Source: Alphaproteobacteria bacterium (GTDB lineage Bacteria; Myxococcota_A; UBA796; CAJQPC01). From it: DNA of 64,000 nucleotides. The stretch is taken from contig JACKEV010000019.1 in the NCBI GenBank assembly GCA_020632795.1, positions 124,001-188,000 of the forward strand, in the 5' to 3' direction. Within the stretch, counting starts at the first letter, position 1; each line of letters starts with the position of its first letter. This document shows positions 52,561 through 61,569 of this stretch, piece after piece. The position numbers and the translations under genes were made by a program. The notes under the pieces are model-generated. The model had not been told where the DNA came from, ran no database searches, and saw nothing but the letters and a program-made list of their open reading frames with translations.

Positions 52561-53055
52561 ATGTACCCGCTGGAGCTTCGCATCGACGAGTGGAGCGCCT
52601 CGGATCGGCCCCGCATCTGCGTCGTCACCGGCCAGACCCACGACCTCACCGCCGCCGCGGGCTTCTACGCGAAGCCCCACCTCGTCCGCACCCCGGCGGT
52701 GTCGCTGTACATCTCCAGGGGTGTGCTCTGGCGCCTGCGGCTCACCCGCGCGGCGACCCTGCTCGCGTTCGCCCTGGTGTGCGTGGGCGTGGCCTCGACG
52801 GTGGGCCTGGCCGCGTCGGGGAGCGTGCTGCTCGCCGCGCTGCTCGGCGCCTCCTCCGCGCTGGTCGCGCTGACCGCGACCTGGCTCAACCTGAGCCCTC
52901 GGCCCCTCTTCGTGGCGCAAGCCGACGATCGCCTCACCCTGGCGCTGCCGTCCCGCGCCGCCCGGGACGCGCTGCGCGCCCACGCCCAGCGCACCCGTCA
53001 GGCGCGCCGGTTCAGCGGCGAGGGGTCACCCGGGAGCGTCGCCCGGAGCGCCTGA
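52561..53055 (+). CDS. Small membrane protein with two helices
   Basis: 164 aa. Residues 1-60 are soluble. Two adjacent hydrophobic segments (about 62-82 and 86-106: ATLLAFALVCVGVA, SVLLAALLGASSALVAL) form a hairpin, followed by a basic Arg/Ala-rich tail. The ATG at 52561 begins MYPLELRIDEW with AGAGGT upstream; the longer frame before it overlaps the phosphatase gene on the other strand. No family recognised. Divergent from the phosphatase. Confidence 0.6.
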   Translation: MYPLELRIDEWSASDRPRICVVTGQTHDLTAAAGFYAKPHLVRTPAVSLYISRGVLWRLRLTRAATLLAFALVCVGVASTVGLAASGSVLLAALLGASSALVALTATWLNLSPRPLFVAQADDRLTLALPSRAARDALRAHAQRTRQARRFSGEGSPGSVARSA

Positions 53056-53080
53056 CCGCTCGCCACGGTATCCTCGGGGA

Positions 53081-55396
53081 ATGGCGTGTCAATACAATCC
53101 CCTCGCGCGGAAGCGCCCGGGCTGGTGGCTGCCCTCGCTGCTCCTGGCGGTGCCCGCGCAGGGCCTCGCGGACACCGGGCTGGGGCCGGCTGAGTACGTC
53201 GAGCACAAGGTCATCGCCTCGGATGGCGCCGCGGATGACCGCTTCGGCTCGTCGGTCTCCGGCGCGGGGGACGTGAACGGCGACGGCTACCCCGACGTCG
53301 TGGTGGGCGCCCCCTACGACGACGACCAGGGCGTGTCGTCCGGCTCGATCTATGTGTACTACGGCTCCTCCGCGGGCTTCTGGCAGGGCGCCGAGGAGAA
53401 GCTCATCCCCTCGGACGGGGGCACCTCCAACACCTTCGGGTTCACGCTCTCCGGCGCGGGCGACGTGAACGGCGACGGCCATGACGACCTCATCGTGGGC
53501 GCCAACGGGCACACCCACGGGGGCGTCACCAGCGGCGCCGCCTACGTGCTCCTCGGCTCCGGGAGCGGCATCCAGCCCAGCGGAGAGCTGGAGATCATCC
53601 CCTCGGACGGCGCGAACGGCGACAGCTTCGGGTACGCGGTCTCCGGCGCAGGCGACGTGGACGGCGACGGCTACGCGGACGTGTTGATCGGGGCGCACGG
53701 GGTCGATGACCTCGGCATCACCAGCGGCGCGGCCTACCTCTACTACGGCTCCTCGGTGGGCCTCCCGCTGCTCTCCGAGCAGAAGCTCTACGCTTGGGAC
53801 GCCATGACGGACGACGCCTTCGGGCGCGCGGTCTCGGGCGCAGGGGACGTGAACGGCGACGGCTACGCCGACCTGCTGGTGGGGGCCGACGGCGACGACG
53901 ACAACGGCAGCTTCAGCGGCTCGGTGTACGTCTTCTATGGCGCGGTGTCCGGCGTCTCCGCCGCCGCGCAGGACAAGCTCATCGCCTCGGACGGCGCGAC
54001 CGACGACCTCTTCGGGCGCGCGCTCGCGGCCGCCGGGGACGTGGACGGCGACGGGCTCGGCGACGTGCTGGTGGGCGCCTTCGGGGACGAGCGGGACGGC
54101 CCCCAGGGGGGCTCGGCCTATGTGTACTACGGCGCGGTCACCGGCATCTCCGCGCTCTCCGAGGACAAGCTCGAGCCGTCGGACGGCGCGGCGCGGGACT
54201 GCTACGCCGTCGCCGTCGCGGGCGCGGGGGACGTGAACGGCGACGGCCTCGACGACCTGCTCATCGGAGCCTACTGGGACGACGACGACGGCTTCAACAG
54301 CGGCACGGCCTGGGTGTACTACGGCACCCTCACCGGCATCTCCCAGGCCTCCGGGGACAAGCTCACCACGGGAGACGCCCGCTCCGGGGAGCAATTCGGG
54401 ACCGCGGTCGCCGGGGGGGGCGACCTGGACGGAGACGGCTTCGCCGACCTGCTGGTGGGGATCCCCGGGGACGGCAACAACGGCAGCAGCAGCGGCTCGG
54501 TGTCGGCGTTCGCCGGGGGCTGCCGCGATGAAGACGCGGACGGCGCCTGCGCGTACGCGGACTGCGACGACAGCGACCCCGCCGTGGGCCCGAGCGCGGC
54601 CGAGCAGGTCGCGGACGGCGTGGACAGCGACTGCGACGGCTTCGAGCTGTGCTACGCCGACGCCGACGCCGACGGCTACACCGACGGCACCACCACCGCC
54701 AGCCCGGACCTCGACTGCGACGGCGCTGGCGAGGCGCCGGCCGACGCCCCGGACGGGGACTGCGACGACACCGACCCCTCGGTCTGGCCCGGGGCGCCCG
54801 AGGCGGTGGGCGACGAGGTGGACAGCGACTGCGACGGACGCGAGCTGTGCTACGCCGACGCCGATGACGACGGCTACACCGGCGGTGAAACGGTGGAGAG
54901 CGCCGACACGGGCTGCCGCGACCCCGGCGAGGCCACCGCCAGCGACCCCGACGGGGACTGCGACGACCAGGATCCGACCCGCAACCCCGGCGCGACCGAG
55001 GAGATCGACGACGGGACGGACAGCGACTGCGACGGCCTCGAGCTGTGCTACGCCGACGCCGACGCCGACGGCTTCACCAGCGGCGCGACCACGACGAGCG
55101 CCGATCCTGACTGCCTGGACCCGGGGGAGGCCTCCTCGGAGACCCCGCCGGGCGACTGCGATGACGCCGACGCCACGGTGTACCCCGGCGCCGCGGAGAT
55201 CCCGGGCGACGGGATCGACCAGGACTGTGACGGCGTAGATGCAGAGGAACCGGCCGAGGACGACACCGGCTTCAGCGGAGACAAGGGCGGCGGCTGCGGG
55301 GCCTGCGCCTCACAGGATGCGCGTCCGGGCCTCCAGTGGCTCGCCCTGCTCGGCGCGCTCACCGCCTGGCGCCGGAGGCGGTCGTGCTCCTCCTGA
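53081..55396 (+). CDS. Secreted FG-GAP / MopE-repeat protein with MYXO-CTERM
   Basis: 771 aa. Signal peptide WWLPSLLLAVPAQGLA near residues 15-30. Seven FG-GAP repeats follow (GDVNGDGYPDVVVGAP and similar), enough for a complete seven-bladed integrin-α-like propeller. Residues ~485-720 hold four MopE-type units (DCDDxDP, PGAxE, DSDCDG). The C-terminus GGGCGACAS, LQWLALLGAL, RRRR is a MYXO-CTERM sorting signal. Unlike the two lipoprotein paralogs at 36.6-40.5 kb, this one is sorted by its C-terminus. It overlaps the next gene by 13 bp. Probably a calcium-dependent surface protein. Confidence 0.82.
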   Translation: MACQYNPLARKRPGWWLPSLLLAVPAQGLADTGLGPAEYVEHKVIASDGAADDRFGSSVSGAGDVNGDGYPDVVVGAPYDDDQGVSSGSIYVYYGSSAGFWQGAEEKLIPSDGGTSNTFGFTLSGAGDVNGDGHDDLIVGANGHTHGGVTSGAAYVLLGSGSGIQPSGELEIIPSDGANGDSFGYAVSGAGDVDGDGYADVLIGAHGVDDLGITSGAAYLYYGSSVGLPLLSEQKLYAWDAMTDDAFGRAVSGAGDVNGDGYADLLVGADGDDDNGSFSGSVYVFYGAVSGVSAAAQDKLIASDGATDDLFGRALAAAGDVDGDGLGDVLVGAFGDERDGPQGGSAYVYYGAVTGISALSEDKLEPSDGAARDCYAVAVAGAGDVNGDGLDDLLIGAYWDDDDGFNSGTAWVYYGTLTGISQASGDKLTTGDARSGEQFGTAVAGGGDLDGDGFADLLVGIPGDGNNGSSSGSVSAFAGGCRDEDADGACAYADCDDSDPAVGPSAAEQVADGVDSDCDGFELCYADADADGYTDGTTTASPDLDCDGAGEAPADAPDGDCDDTDPSVWPGAPEAVGDEVDSDCDGRELCYADADDDGYTGGETVESADTGCRDPGEATASDPDGDCDDQDPTRNPGATEEIDDGTDSDCDGLELCYADADADGFTSGATTTSADPDCLDPGEASSETPPGDCDDADATVYPGAAEIPGDGIDQDCDGVDAEEPAEDDTGFSGDKGGGCGACASQDARPGLQWLALLGALTAWRRRRSCSS

Positions 55397-56430
55397 TGGT
55401 CCCCCTCGCCCTGGCCGCGCCGGACGGGCTGGCCCTCAAGCTCACCGACCCGCGCGGCGAGGTCATCGCCGAACAGCTCGCCCCCCTCCCCCTGGCGCTG
55501 CGCCTGGAGCAGACCCTGGGCGGCCAGAACTACACGATCGCGGTGCGCTCCGAGGCCGGCGACGGGATCACCCTGGACGTGGCGGGCCCTCGCCACGCCG
55601 GCTCCGCAGCCCTCCCGCTGGGCGAGGGGGGTCATACCGTGGCGCAGGTTGCGCTGCGGGCCCCTCGCGCCGCCCGCGCCGAGGTCGGGCAGAAGCCGCT
55701 CACCTGGACCCTCGACGTCCAGCGGATCGAGCCGCTCACCCCGCTCCCCCACGACCCCGAGCCGCCAGCGGACTGGCCCCAGCGCAGCTTCGCGCTGGCG
55801 TGGGACGACGCGGGGCTCTACGCCGACCCCCGGGATCGCGAGGCATCCGAGCGCTCCCGCGTCCTGCCCGAGGGGCGCCAGGACCCCGCCACCCAGGCCT
55901 CTCCCATGCGCGTCGTCGCCCACTGGGAGGCCCGCCGGGTCGAGCTGGAGACGGTGGTGTCGCAGCCTGAAGCACACTGTCACATCAACGGACCGCCACC
56001 CCGGGGCTACGCGTTCCAGTACTTCGTGAGCCGCGACGACCTCGTCCCGGTCACGACGCGGGAGGTGCGGGTGGATCACCCGGACGGCAGCGGGCTCACC
56101 CTGGCCGCCGGGGTCGCCGTGCGGCCCCTCCCGGATGGGCGCTACGGGGTCACCCTCGACGGCGTGCAGTTCGAGGTGGACCTGCCGGAGGACGCCGTGG
56201 GGTTGCAATACAGGCCCTCAGGGCATTTCCTGCGACAGGAGACCGGGCTGACCCTGACGCCCGACGCCCAGGGGGTGCTGGGCACGCTGGGCGGCACCGA
56301 GGTCCACGGCGCGCAGCCCTGGGTCGTGCAGGGCCGCCAGGGCCTGGTCGAGCCGATCGTCACCCTGCGCACGGACTGCGCCGAGCTGCGGCTGCGGGCA
56401 GAGCCGGAGCGGCTGACTGTCGCACCCTGA
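55384..56430 (+). CDS. Exported hypothetical protein
   Basis: 348 aa from a GTG at 55384 with GGAGG five bases upstream, overlapping the end of the FG-GAP gene by 13 bp. The signal peptide is VLLLMVPLALAAPDG. The mature protein is β-rich with no recognised motif; it has an Arg/Pro-rich middle section (about 130-190) and a GYAFQYFVSRDDLV strand. Coupling to the surface protein upstream suggests that both work at the envelope. Function unknown. Confidence 0.6.
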   Translation: MLLLMVPLALAAPDGLALKLTDPRGEVIAEQLAPLPLALRLEQTLGGQNYTIAVRSEAGDGITLDVAGPRHAGSAALPLGEGGHTVAQVALRAPRAARAEVGQKPLTWTLDVQRIEPLTPLPHDPEPPADWPQRSFALAWDDAGLYADPRDREASERSRVLPEGRQDPATQASPMRVVAHWEARRVELETVVSQPEAHCHINGPPPRGYAFQYFVSRDDLVPVTTREVRVDHPDGSGLTLAAGVAVRPLPDGRYGVTLDGVQFEVDLPEDAVGLQYRPSGHFLRQETGLTLTPDAQGVLGTLGGTEVHGAQPWVVQGRQGLVEPIVTLRTDCAELRLRAEPERLTVAP

Positions 56431-56445
56431 AGCACGTCGCGCGTG

Positions 56446-57030
56446 CTACAGCGCCTCGTCCACGACGACATCCACGGTGGCGACCGGGACCCGACCCGAG
56501 GCCGCCCCCCGCCGCAGCCAGGCCCACTCCTGCCCCCGGGGCTGGGCGACCAGGTGATCGATGCGGGGCAGGGCGACCCCCCAGCGCTGGCGCCCCGGGT
56601 CGGCATCGGCCCGCAGGTCGAGCGGGAAGGCCCCCAGCTCGTCGCGGGGGAGCTGATCCAGGCGCAGGGCCTCGCGGGGGCCCCGCGGGTAGCGGATCGC
56701 CCAGCCGTCCGCCGCTCGCCGCAGCACGACCACCGCGCGGGCGCCGGGGTCCGGGAGCGGGTCGATGCGGACCTGGAAGCGATCCCCGGGGCGCAGCCCG
56801 GAGGCGGAGAACACCATCGGCAGCCCCGCGCTGGCGCCGACCCCCAGGCCGGGCGGCGGCAGGCGCCACTTGGGGACGGAGAGGTCCACCTCGGGGTTCC
56901 AGCGGTCGTCGAGCGCGGCGAGGCGGGCCCGCAGCGTGGCGTCGCTCGCGAGCCGATCGGCCAGCTCGACGGCCTGATCCGGATCCAGCAGCCCGGCGCG
57001 GAAGAAGACGAGGTCACGGTGGATCGACAT
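56446..57030 (-). CDS. Hypothetical protein, cytoplasmic
   Basis: 194 aa. The N-terminus, with LLDPDQAVELADRLASDA, is helical and slightly like the first helices of some anti-sigma factors, but no zinc motif is present. The remainder is β-rich (GDRFQVRIDPLPD, AVVVLRRAADGWAIRY). A strong GGAGGAG site precedes the ATG at 57030. It is convergent with the preceding gene. No function assigned. Confidence 0.55.
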   Translation of the reverse strand: MSIHRDLVFFRAGLLDPDQAVELADRLASDATLRARLAALDDRWNPEVDLSVPKWRLPPPGLGVGASAGLPMVFSASGLRPGDRFQVRIDPLPDPGARAVVVLRRAADGWAIRYPRGPREALRLDQLPRDELGAFPLDLRADADPGRQRWGVALPRIDHLVAQPRGQEWAWLRRGAASGRVPVATVDVVVDEAL

Positions 57031-57102
57031 GGCTCCTCCTGCCTCAATCTGACACCGGCACGTCCAGGATATTCGACGGATCGACGAGAAACCGACCGGG
57101 CC

Positions 57103-57966
57103 CTACTTGATGAAGGGGTTCGCCCGACCCTGGATCTCGGCGATCCGGGTGTTGCGCTTGCGCTCCCAGGCGTCGGGGGGGTCCTCCTGGCTCCAGCGCT
57201 CGTACTGCTTGCGCTCGGCGCTGCTCAGCACCAGGCCGTAGGTGCTCGCCATGTAGAGGTAGGTCCGGGCGATGTCTCCGCGCCGCTCCGGGGGCGGCTC
57301 GACCACGTCGCGCTCGGTGTCGACCTCCATGTCGCACTTGCCGTACTCGCGGGGCTCTCCGGTCACCTCCCCGAAGGGCATGTTGCTGCGATCGCCGTTG
57401 ACCTCGCCGACCGCCGGCTGGAGGTTGTGGAGGTCGTTGTGGGCCGCCCGGAAGACGTCGTCCTTCTCGTAGCAGCACTCCCGGCCGCCGAAGGCCTTGC
57501 CGTCGCTGTCGGTGCAGACGTCCTTCTCCCAGCAGCCCAGCGACATGCCGATGGCGTAGGCGGGCATGACGTGCTCGGCCTCGACGCGCTCGGCGCGGGC
57601 GCGGCTGCGGCGGGGGGTGACGCCGCAGCGCTTGAGGTCGATGTCGCGGTCGCTGTCGTAGGGGCAGCCGCAGTAGAAGGTCTCCCGGTGGTCGGGGTGG
57701 ACCTCCTCGTAGAGCAGGCGCTTGGAGGTCTCGAATGAGCCGGGGATGCCCTCGGCGAGGGTCACCGTGCCCTGGGGGCCGTTGGACCGGGGCGGGTCGG
57801 TGCCCTTGGGCGACTCGGTGCCCTGAAGCAGGCTGCGGGCCAGATCCACGATGGGTTCGCGCTGCTCGGGGGGCAGGATGAACGCGACCGCCAGCAGGAT
57901 CAGCCCCAGCACCACCACCCCGAGCGATCGCTTGCCGCCCGTCCTGCGCTTGCTCGTCCTCGCCAT
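57103..57966 (-). CDS. Endonuclease I family nuclease with N-terminal membrane anchor
   Basis: 287 aa. One hydrophobic helix near residues 15-32 (LGVVVLGLILLAVAFIL) acts as signal or anchor. The nuclease domain (about 80-285) carries VEAEHVMPA near 130 and HNDLHNLQPAVGEVNGDR near 175, the ββα-metal His motifs of the EndA/Dns endonuclease I family, and several Cys pairs as in secreted members. It should cut DNA or RNA without sequence preference in the periplasm or outside, for nutrient use or against incoming DNA. Confidence 0.82.
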   Translation of the reverse strand: MARTSKRRTGGKRSLGVVVLGLILLAVAFILPPEQREPIVDLARSLLQGTESPKGTDPPRSNGPQGTVTLAEGIPGSFETSKRLLYEEVHPDHRETFYCGCPYDSDRDIDLKRCGVTPRRSRARAERVEAEHVMPAYAIGMSLGCWEKDVCTDSDGKAFGGRECCYEKDDVFRAAHNDLHNLQPAVGEVNGDRSNMPFGEVTGEPREYGKCDMEVDTERDVVEPPPERRGDIARTYLYMASTYGLVLSSAERKQYERWSQEDPPDAWERKRNTRIAEIQGRANPFIK

Positions 57967-58061
57967 CGCCGCTCGCTCCGTCGTTGGGGCCTGCGGCGAG
58001 AGCCTATCACCCCCAGGGGGCGGCGCCGGGCGGTATGCTGAGGGTCGCCCCCGGAGACGCC

Positions 58062-58727
58062 ATGCTCGCTGTGCTGCTGCTGACCCTGGCCCTCACGCCG
58101 CCCGACGCGGTGGTGCGCGCGGTCGCCGAGCCCGACGGCTGGGTGGACGTCGGCAGCGACACCCGCGACGGCGTGGGCCCCATCCACGCCCGCCACAAGG
58201 CCCTCGACGGCGTGGACTGCCTCGAAGCCAGCACGGTCACCACCCAGCCCCCCGCGCTGCTCCGGGAGATCATCCTGGACATCCCGGGGAACCTCCAGTG
58301 GAGCAGCGCCGACCTGAAGCGCTCGATCGTCCTGGATGACCGGGACGGACGGATCGACTACGTGCAGGTCCTGGGCATGCCGCCGCCGTTCAGCGACCGC
58401 TACTGGTTCCTGCGCGGGCAAGTCGTGGAGGGCACCGACGGGCCGGGCTCATGGAGCTTCTCCTGGGCGCGCATCGACGGCGCGGCGCTGTACCCGGCGC
58501 AGTCCGCCGCGCTCAAGGACGACTTCAACGACCCCGTCGAGATCACCCTCAACGTGGGGAGCTGGGCGCTGCTGCCCCACGCCGAGGGCACGGTGGCGCG
58601 GTTCCGATCCTGCTCGGACGCGGGCGGGGCGGTGCCGCGCTGGGCCGGCGAGAAGGCGGCGCGCATGATGCTGCCCAACAACGTCGTCGATCTGGTGAAG
58701 GAGGCGGAGCGCCGAGGCGCCCTGTAG
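58062..58727 (+). CDS. Exported START/SRPBCC-like protein
   Basis: 221 aa. The ATG at 58062 has a GGAG site and starts a signal peptide (MLAVLLLTLALTPPDAVV). The sequence then follows the START-domain outline: EASTVTTQPPALL with LDIPGNLQW, VLGMPPPFSDRYWFLRG, and a C-terminal amphipathic helix. Such domains bind lipids or other hydrophobic ligands in a central cavity. Convergent with the TonB-receptor gene, 1 bp apart. Ligand unknown. Confidence 0.65.
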   Translation: MLAVLLLTLALTPPDAVVRAVAEPDGWVDVGSDTRDGVGPIHARHKALDGVDCLEASTVTTQPPALLREIILDIPGNLQWSSADLKRSIVLDDRDGRIDYVQVLGMPPPFSDRYWFLRGQVVEGTDGPGSWSFSWARIDGAALYPAQSAALKDDFNDPVEITLNVGSWALLPHAEGTVARFRSCSDAGGAVPRWAGEKAARMMLPNNVVDLVKEAERRGAL

Positions 58728-58728
58728 C

Positions 58729-61566
58729 TCAGAAGCCCACCTTCACCGTGGCGAACAGGCTGCGGCCCGGCTGGGGCAGCTCGGCCTGGAGCAGGTCGTA
58801 GCCGCCGGGGTGGGTGACGTCCCAGTCCAGCAGGTTGCGCACCCCGAAGCCGTACTCCACCGGCTGCTCGGGCAGGGCGCCGGTGAGGGTGACGTCCCAG
58901 ATCACCGCCCAGCCCGTCCAGGTGTCCTGGGTGGTGAGCCGGGGGCTGCCGACCTGGACGCGGGTCGCGACCGTGGTCCCGGGCAGCGGCGCGGGGGCGG
59001 CGGCCTTGAGCGCGGCCAGGGCCCAGGGGGAGTTGGTGAGGTACTCGCCTCCGAGCCAGTCGCCGACCCGGGTGCGCTGCAGCGAGCCCTGGGCCGCGAT
59101 CATCGCGCCCTGGCGCCAGTCGCGGCGCAGCTCCAGCTCCACGCCGCCGGTGTGGACGCGGTCCTCGACGTTGGTGAAGCGCAGGACCACCTCGTCGTCC
59201 TCCTCGGCGACGACCTCGGTGTCCACCAGCGAGAGGATCTGGTTGAAGTAGGCCGCGGCGGTGCCGGAGATGACCTCGGTGAAGCGCCGGGTGTACTCCA
59301 ACTCGGCGGTGCGGACCCGCTCGGGCTCCAGCTTGGCCGGGCGGACCTGGGTGAGCCCGCCGTCGTTGTAGAACAGCTCGTAGGGGCTGGGGGCGCGGAA
59401 CGCCGTGCCCCCCAGCACCTTGAGCACGTCGTCCTCGCCTGGCTGGAGGATGGCGGCGAGCCGGGGGTTGAAGGTGCCCCCGATGTCCTCCAGGGTGAAG
59501 TAATCGTAGCGGGCCTCGGCGGAGGCGCGCAGCCAGCGGGCGGCCTGGGCCTCGACCACGCCGTAGGCGGAGATCACGGCCTGGCGGGGCTCCTCTTCGA
59601 GCAGCGGGCCGTCGGGGCTGTAGCTGTCCAGCTCGGCCAGGAAGTTGAAGCGCGCCTCGACGCCTGCGGTGATGTCCAGGCGCTCGACGGGCGAGAGGCG
59701 GACGCGGGGCTCCACCCCGGCCCAGGTGCCCTGCCAGCGATCCCGGTACAGGCCCTCGTCCTCGTAGGGGAAGTCCCCGACGAAGCGGTAGCGGTCGACG
59801 TACGCGCGAGCCGAGAGGTTCGCCCGGGGGCCGAGGCTCGGGGTGTAGCGCAGCTCGGCGAAGGAGCGGTGGTCGTCGCTGGTGGCGCGGGGGTCCCCCA
59901 GGATGGTCTCGAAGGCGCCGGTGGGGACCTGCTTCATCCGGCCGGTGTAGAAGGCCTGGGCGGTCCAGTCGCCGAGCCAGGCCTTGCCGTGGAGGGTCCA
60001 GGCCCGGGTGCGGTCGGCGTCGTTGACGACGCCCTCGCCGTCGCCCTCCTCGTAGGCCTCGAAGGCGTAGTCGCGCCCCTGGGAGACCATGCCGGCCGCC
60101 GACACGCTGGCCCCGCGCTGCGCGTCGCCCACCGAGGCCCCGGCCCGGGTGCGGAGGGTGCGGCCGCCGTCGGCGGTGACGACCGCGTGGGGGCCCAGGG
60201 CGCTGTCGCGCTCCCGGGTGACCACGTTGATGACGCCGAAGAAGGCGTTGCTGCCGTACAGCGCAGAGCCTGGGCCCCGGACGATCTCGATCTGCTCGAC
60301 GTCATGGAGGTCGACCATCAGATCGGAGCCGACGTAGCTGGCCCCGATCTGGTCGTCGTTCAGGGTGTGGCCGTCCACGGTGACGAGCACCCGGTTGCCG
60401 TAGTCGCCGGGCCGGCCGAAGCCGCGGAAGCCGAGGTACTGGTAGGTCAGGTCGTTGGTGGTGTACAGGCCCCGGGTGCCCGCGACGGCGTCGTAGACCT
60501 CCTGGTAGCCGAACGCGCGCAGCTCGGCGCCGGTGATGATGGAGACGCTGGCGGGGGCGTCCTCGGCGCGGCGCAGGTCGCGGGAGGCGGCGGACAGCTC
60601 CTGCTGGGAGCGCAGGCGCACCGAGAGCGCGCTGCGCTCGTCGGTGTTGATCTCGATGTCCTGTTCGAAGGTACGGAAGCCGGGCTTGGAGATGCGCACC
60701 TGGTGGGCGCCCACCGGCAGGTCGAGCACGGCCGGGGTGAAGCCCTCGGGCACGCCGTCGACCTCGATCAGGGCGCCGCGCTCGGCTGCGTCGACGACCA
60801 GGGTGCCGCTCAGCTCCTCCAGGGCGATCGCGCGCTGGACAAGCCCGTCGGCCTCGACCTCGACCAGCTCCCTCGCGGTGCGGTAGCCGTCCTTCTCGAT
60901 GACGAGGAGCTGGGGCCCCGGGGCGAGGGTCAGGGTGCCGGGCAGCTCGCCCACCGGCGTGCCGTCGGTGTCGCCCAGGAACACCCGGGCGCCGGCGGGC
61001 TCGCCCGACAGCTCGACCTGGCCGCGGATCGGGACCAGCACGACGGAGACCTCGGCGGTCCCGCCCACCGCCAGGGAGGTGCGGGCCTGGGTGGGGTGGT
61101 AGCCCTCCTGCTTCACGAAGACGGTGTGCTCGCCGGGGGGCAGCGCCAGGGTCAGCGGCGTGACCCCGCGGGCGCCCAGGTCCTCGCGGTCGATGTAGAC
61201 GGTCGCGCCCACCGGGGCGGCCTCGATGGTGACCAGGGCGACCCGCGCCGCGATGCGCGACATCGCCTCGCGGCCCTCGGCCTGCAGCTCGGGGTCGTCC
61301 TCCATGCGGACGTAGTCGTTGTAGTAGCGAAAGGCGCTGTCGAACTGGCCGAGCTGCTCGTAGGTGCGCGCGATGTTGAAGACGACGTTGCGGTTCGGCG
61401 CGAGGCGGTTGGAGAGCAGGAGGTGCTCCAGGGCCTCGTCGTAGTCGCGGCGGCGGTAGGCGTCTGCGGCCCGCTCGAAGTGGAGGTCGGCCTCCTCGGC
61501 GAGGTCGCCGGGGGGGGCCTGCTGCGCGAGGGCCACGGGCCCGGCCAGGGCGAGGAGCAGGAGCAC
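58729..61566 (-). CDS. TonB-dependent receptor with TPR and PEGA domains
   Basis: 945 aa. Signal peptide to ~15. TPR-like helices at about 25-105 (FERAADAYRRRDYDEALEH), then three PEGA-type β-modules (about 110-180, 185-250, 255-315; PVGATVYID, EPAGARVFLG, GALIEVDG). The TonB plug is at about 325-440 (RRAEDAPASVSIITG, VEQIEIVRGPGSALYGSNA), followed by a 22-strand-type barrel ending SLFATVKVGF with C-terminal Phe. No clear TonB box was seen. The start is a GTG with GGAG, 3 bp after the kinase stop, so the receptor and kinase are co-expressed. The TPR/PEGA extension suggests contact with periplasmic partners or peptidoglycan. Substrate unknown. Confidence 0.85.
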   Translation of the reverse strand: MLLLLALAGPVALAQQAPPGDLAEEADLHFERAADAYRRRDYDEALEHLLLSNRLAPNRNVVFNIARTYEQLGQFDSAFRYYNDYVRMEDDPELQAEGREAMSRIAARVALVTIEAAPVGATVYIDREDLGARGVTPLTLALPPGEHTVFVKQEGYHPTQARTSLAVGGTAEVSVVLVPIRGQVELSGEPAGARVFLGDTDGTPVGELPGTLTLAPGPQLLVIEKDGYRTARELVEVEADGLVQRAIALEELSGTLVVDAAERGALIEVDGVPEGFTPAVLDLPVGAHQVRISKPGFRTFEQDIEINTDERSALSVRLRSQQELSAASRDLRRAEDAPASVSIITGAELRAFGYQEVYDAVAGTRGLYTTNDLTYQYLGFRGFGRPGDYGNRVLVTVDGHTLNDDQIGASYVGSDLMVDLHDVEQIEIVRGPGSALYGSNAFFGVINVVTRERDSALGPHAVVTADGGRTLRTRAGASVGDAQRGASVSAAGMVSQGRDYAFEAYEEGDGEGVVNDADRTRAWTLHGKAWLGDWTAQAFYTGRMKQVPTGAFETILGDPRATSDDHRSFAELRYTPSLGPRANLSARAYVDRYRFVGDFPYEDEGLYRDRWQGTWAGVEPRVRLSPVERLDITAGVEARFNFLAELDSYSPDGPLLEEEPRQAVISAYGVVEAQAARWLRASAEARYDYFTLEDIGGTFNPRLAAILQPGEDDVLKVLGGTAFRAPSPYELFYNDGGLTQVRPAKLEPERVRTAELEYTRRFTEVISGTAAAYFNQILSLVDTEVVAEEDDEVVLRFTNVEDRVHTGGVELELRRDWRQGAMIAAQGSLQRTRVGDWLGGEYLTNSPWALAALKAAAPAPLPGTTVATRVQVGSPRLTTQDTWTGWAVIWDVTLTGALPEQPVEYGFGVRNLLDWDVTHPGGYDLLQAELPQPGRSLFATVKVGF

Positions 61567-61569
61567 GGG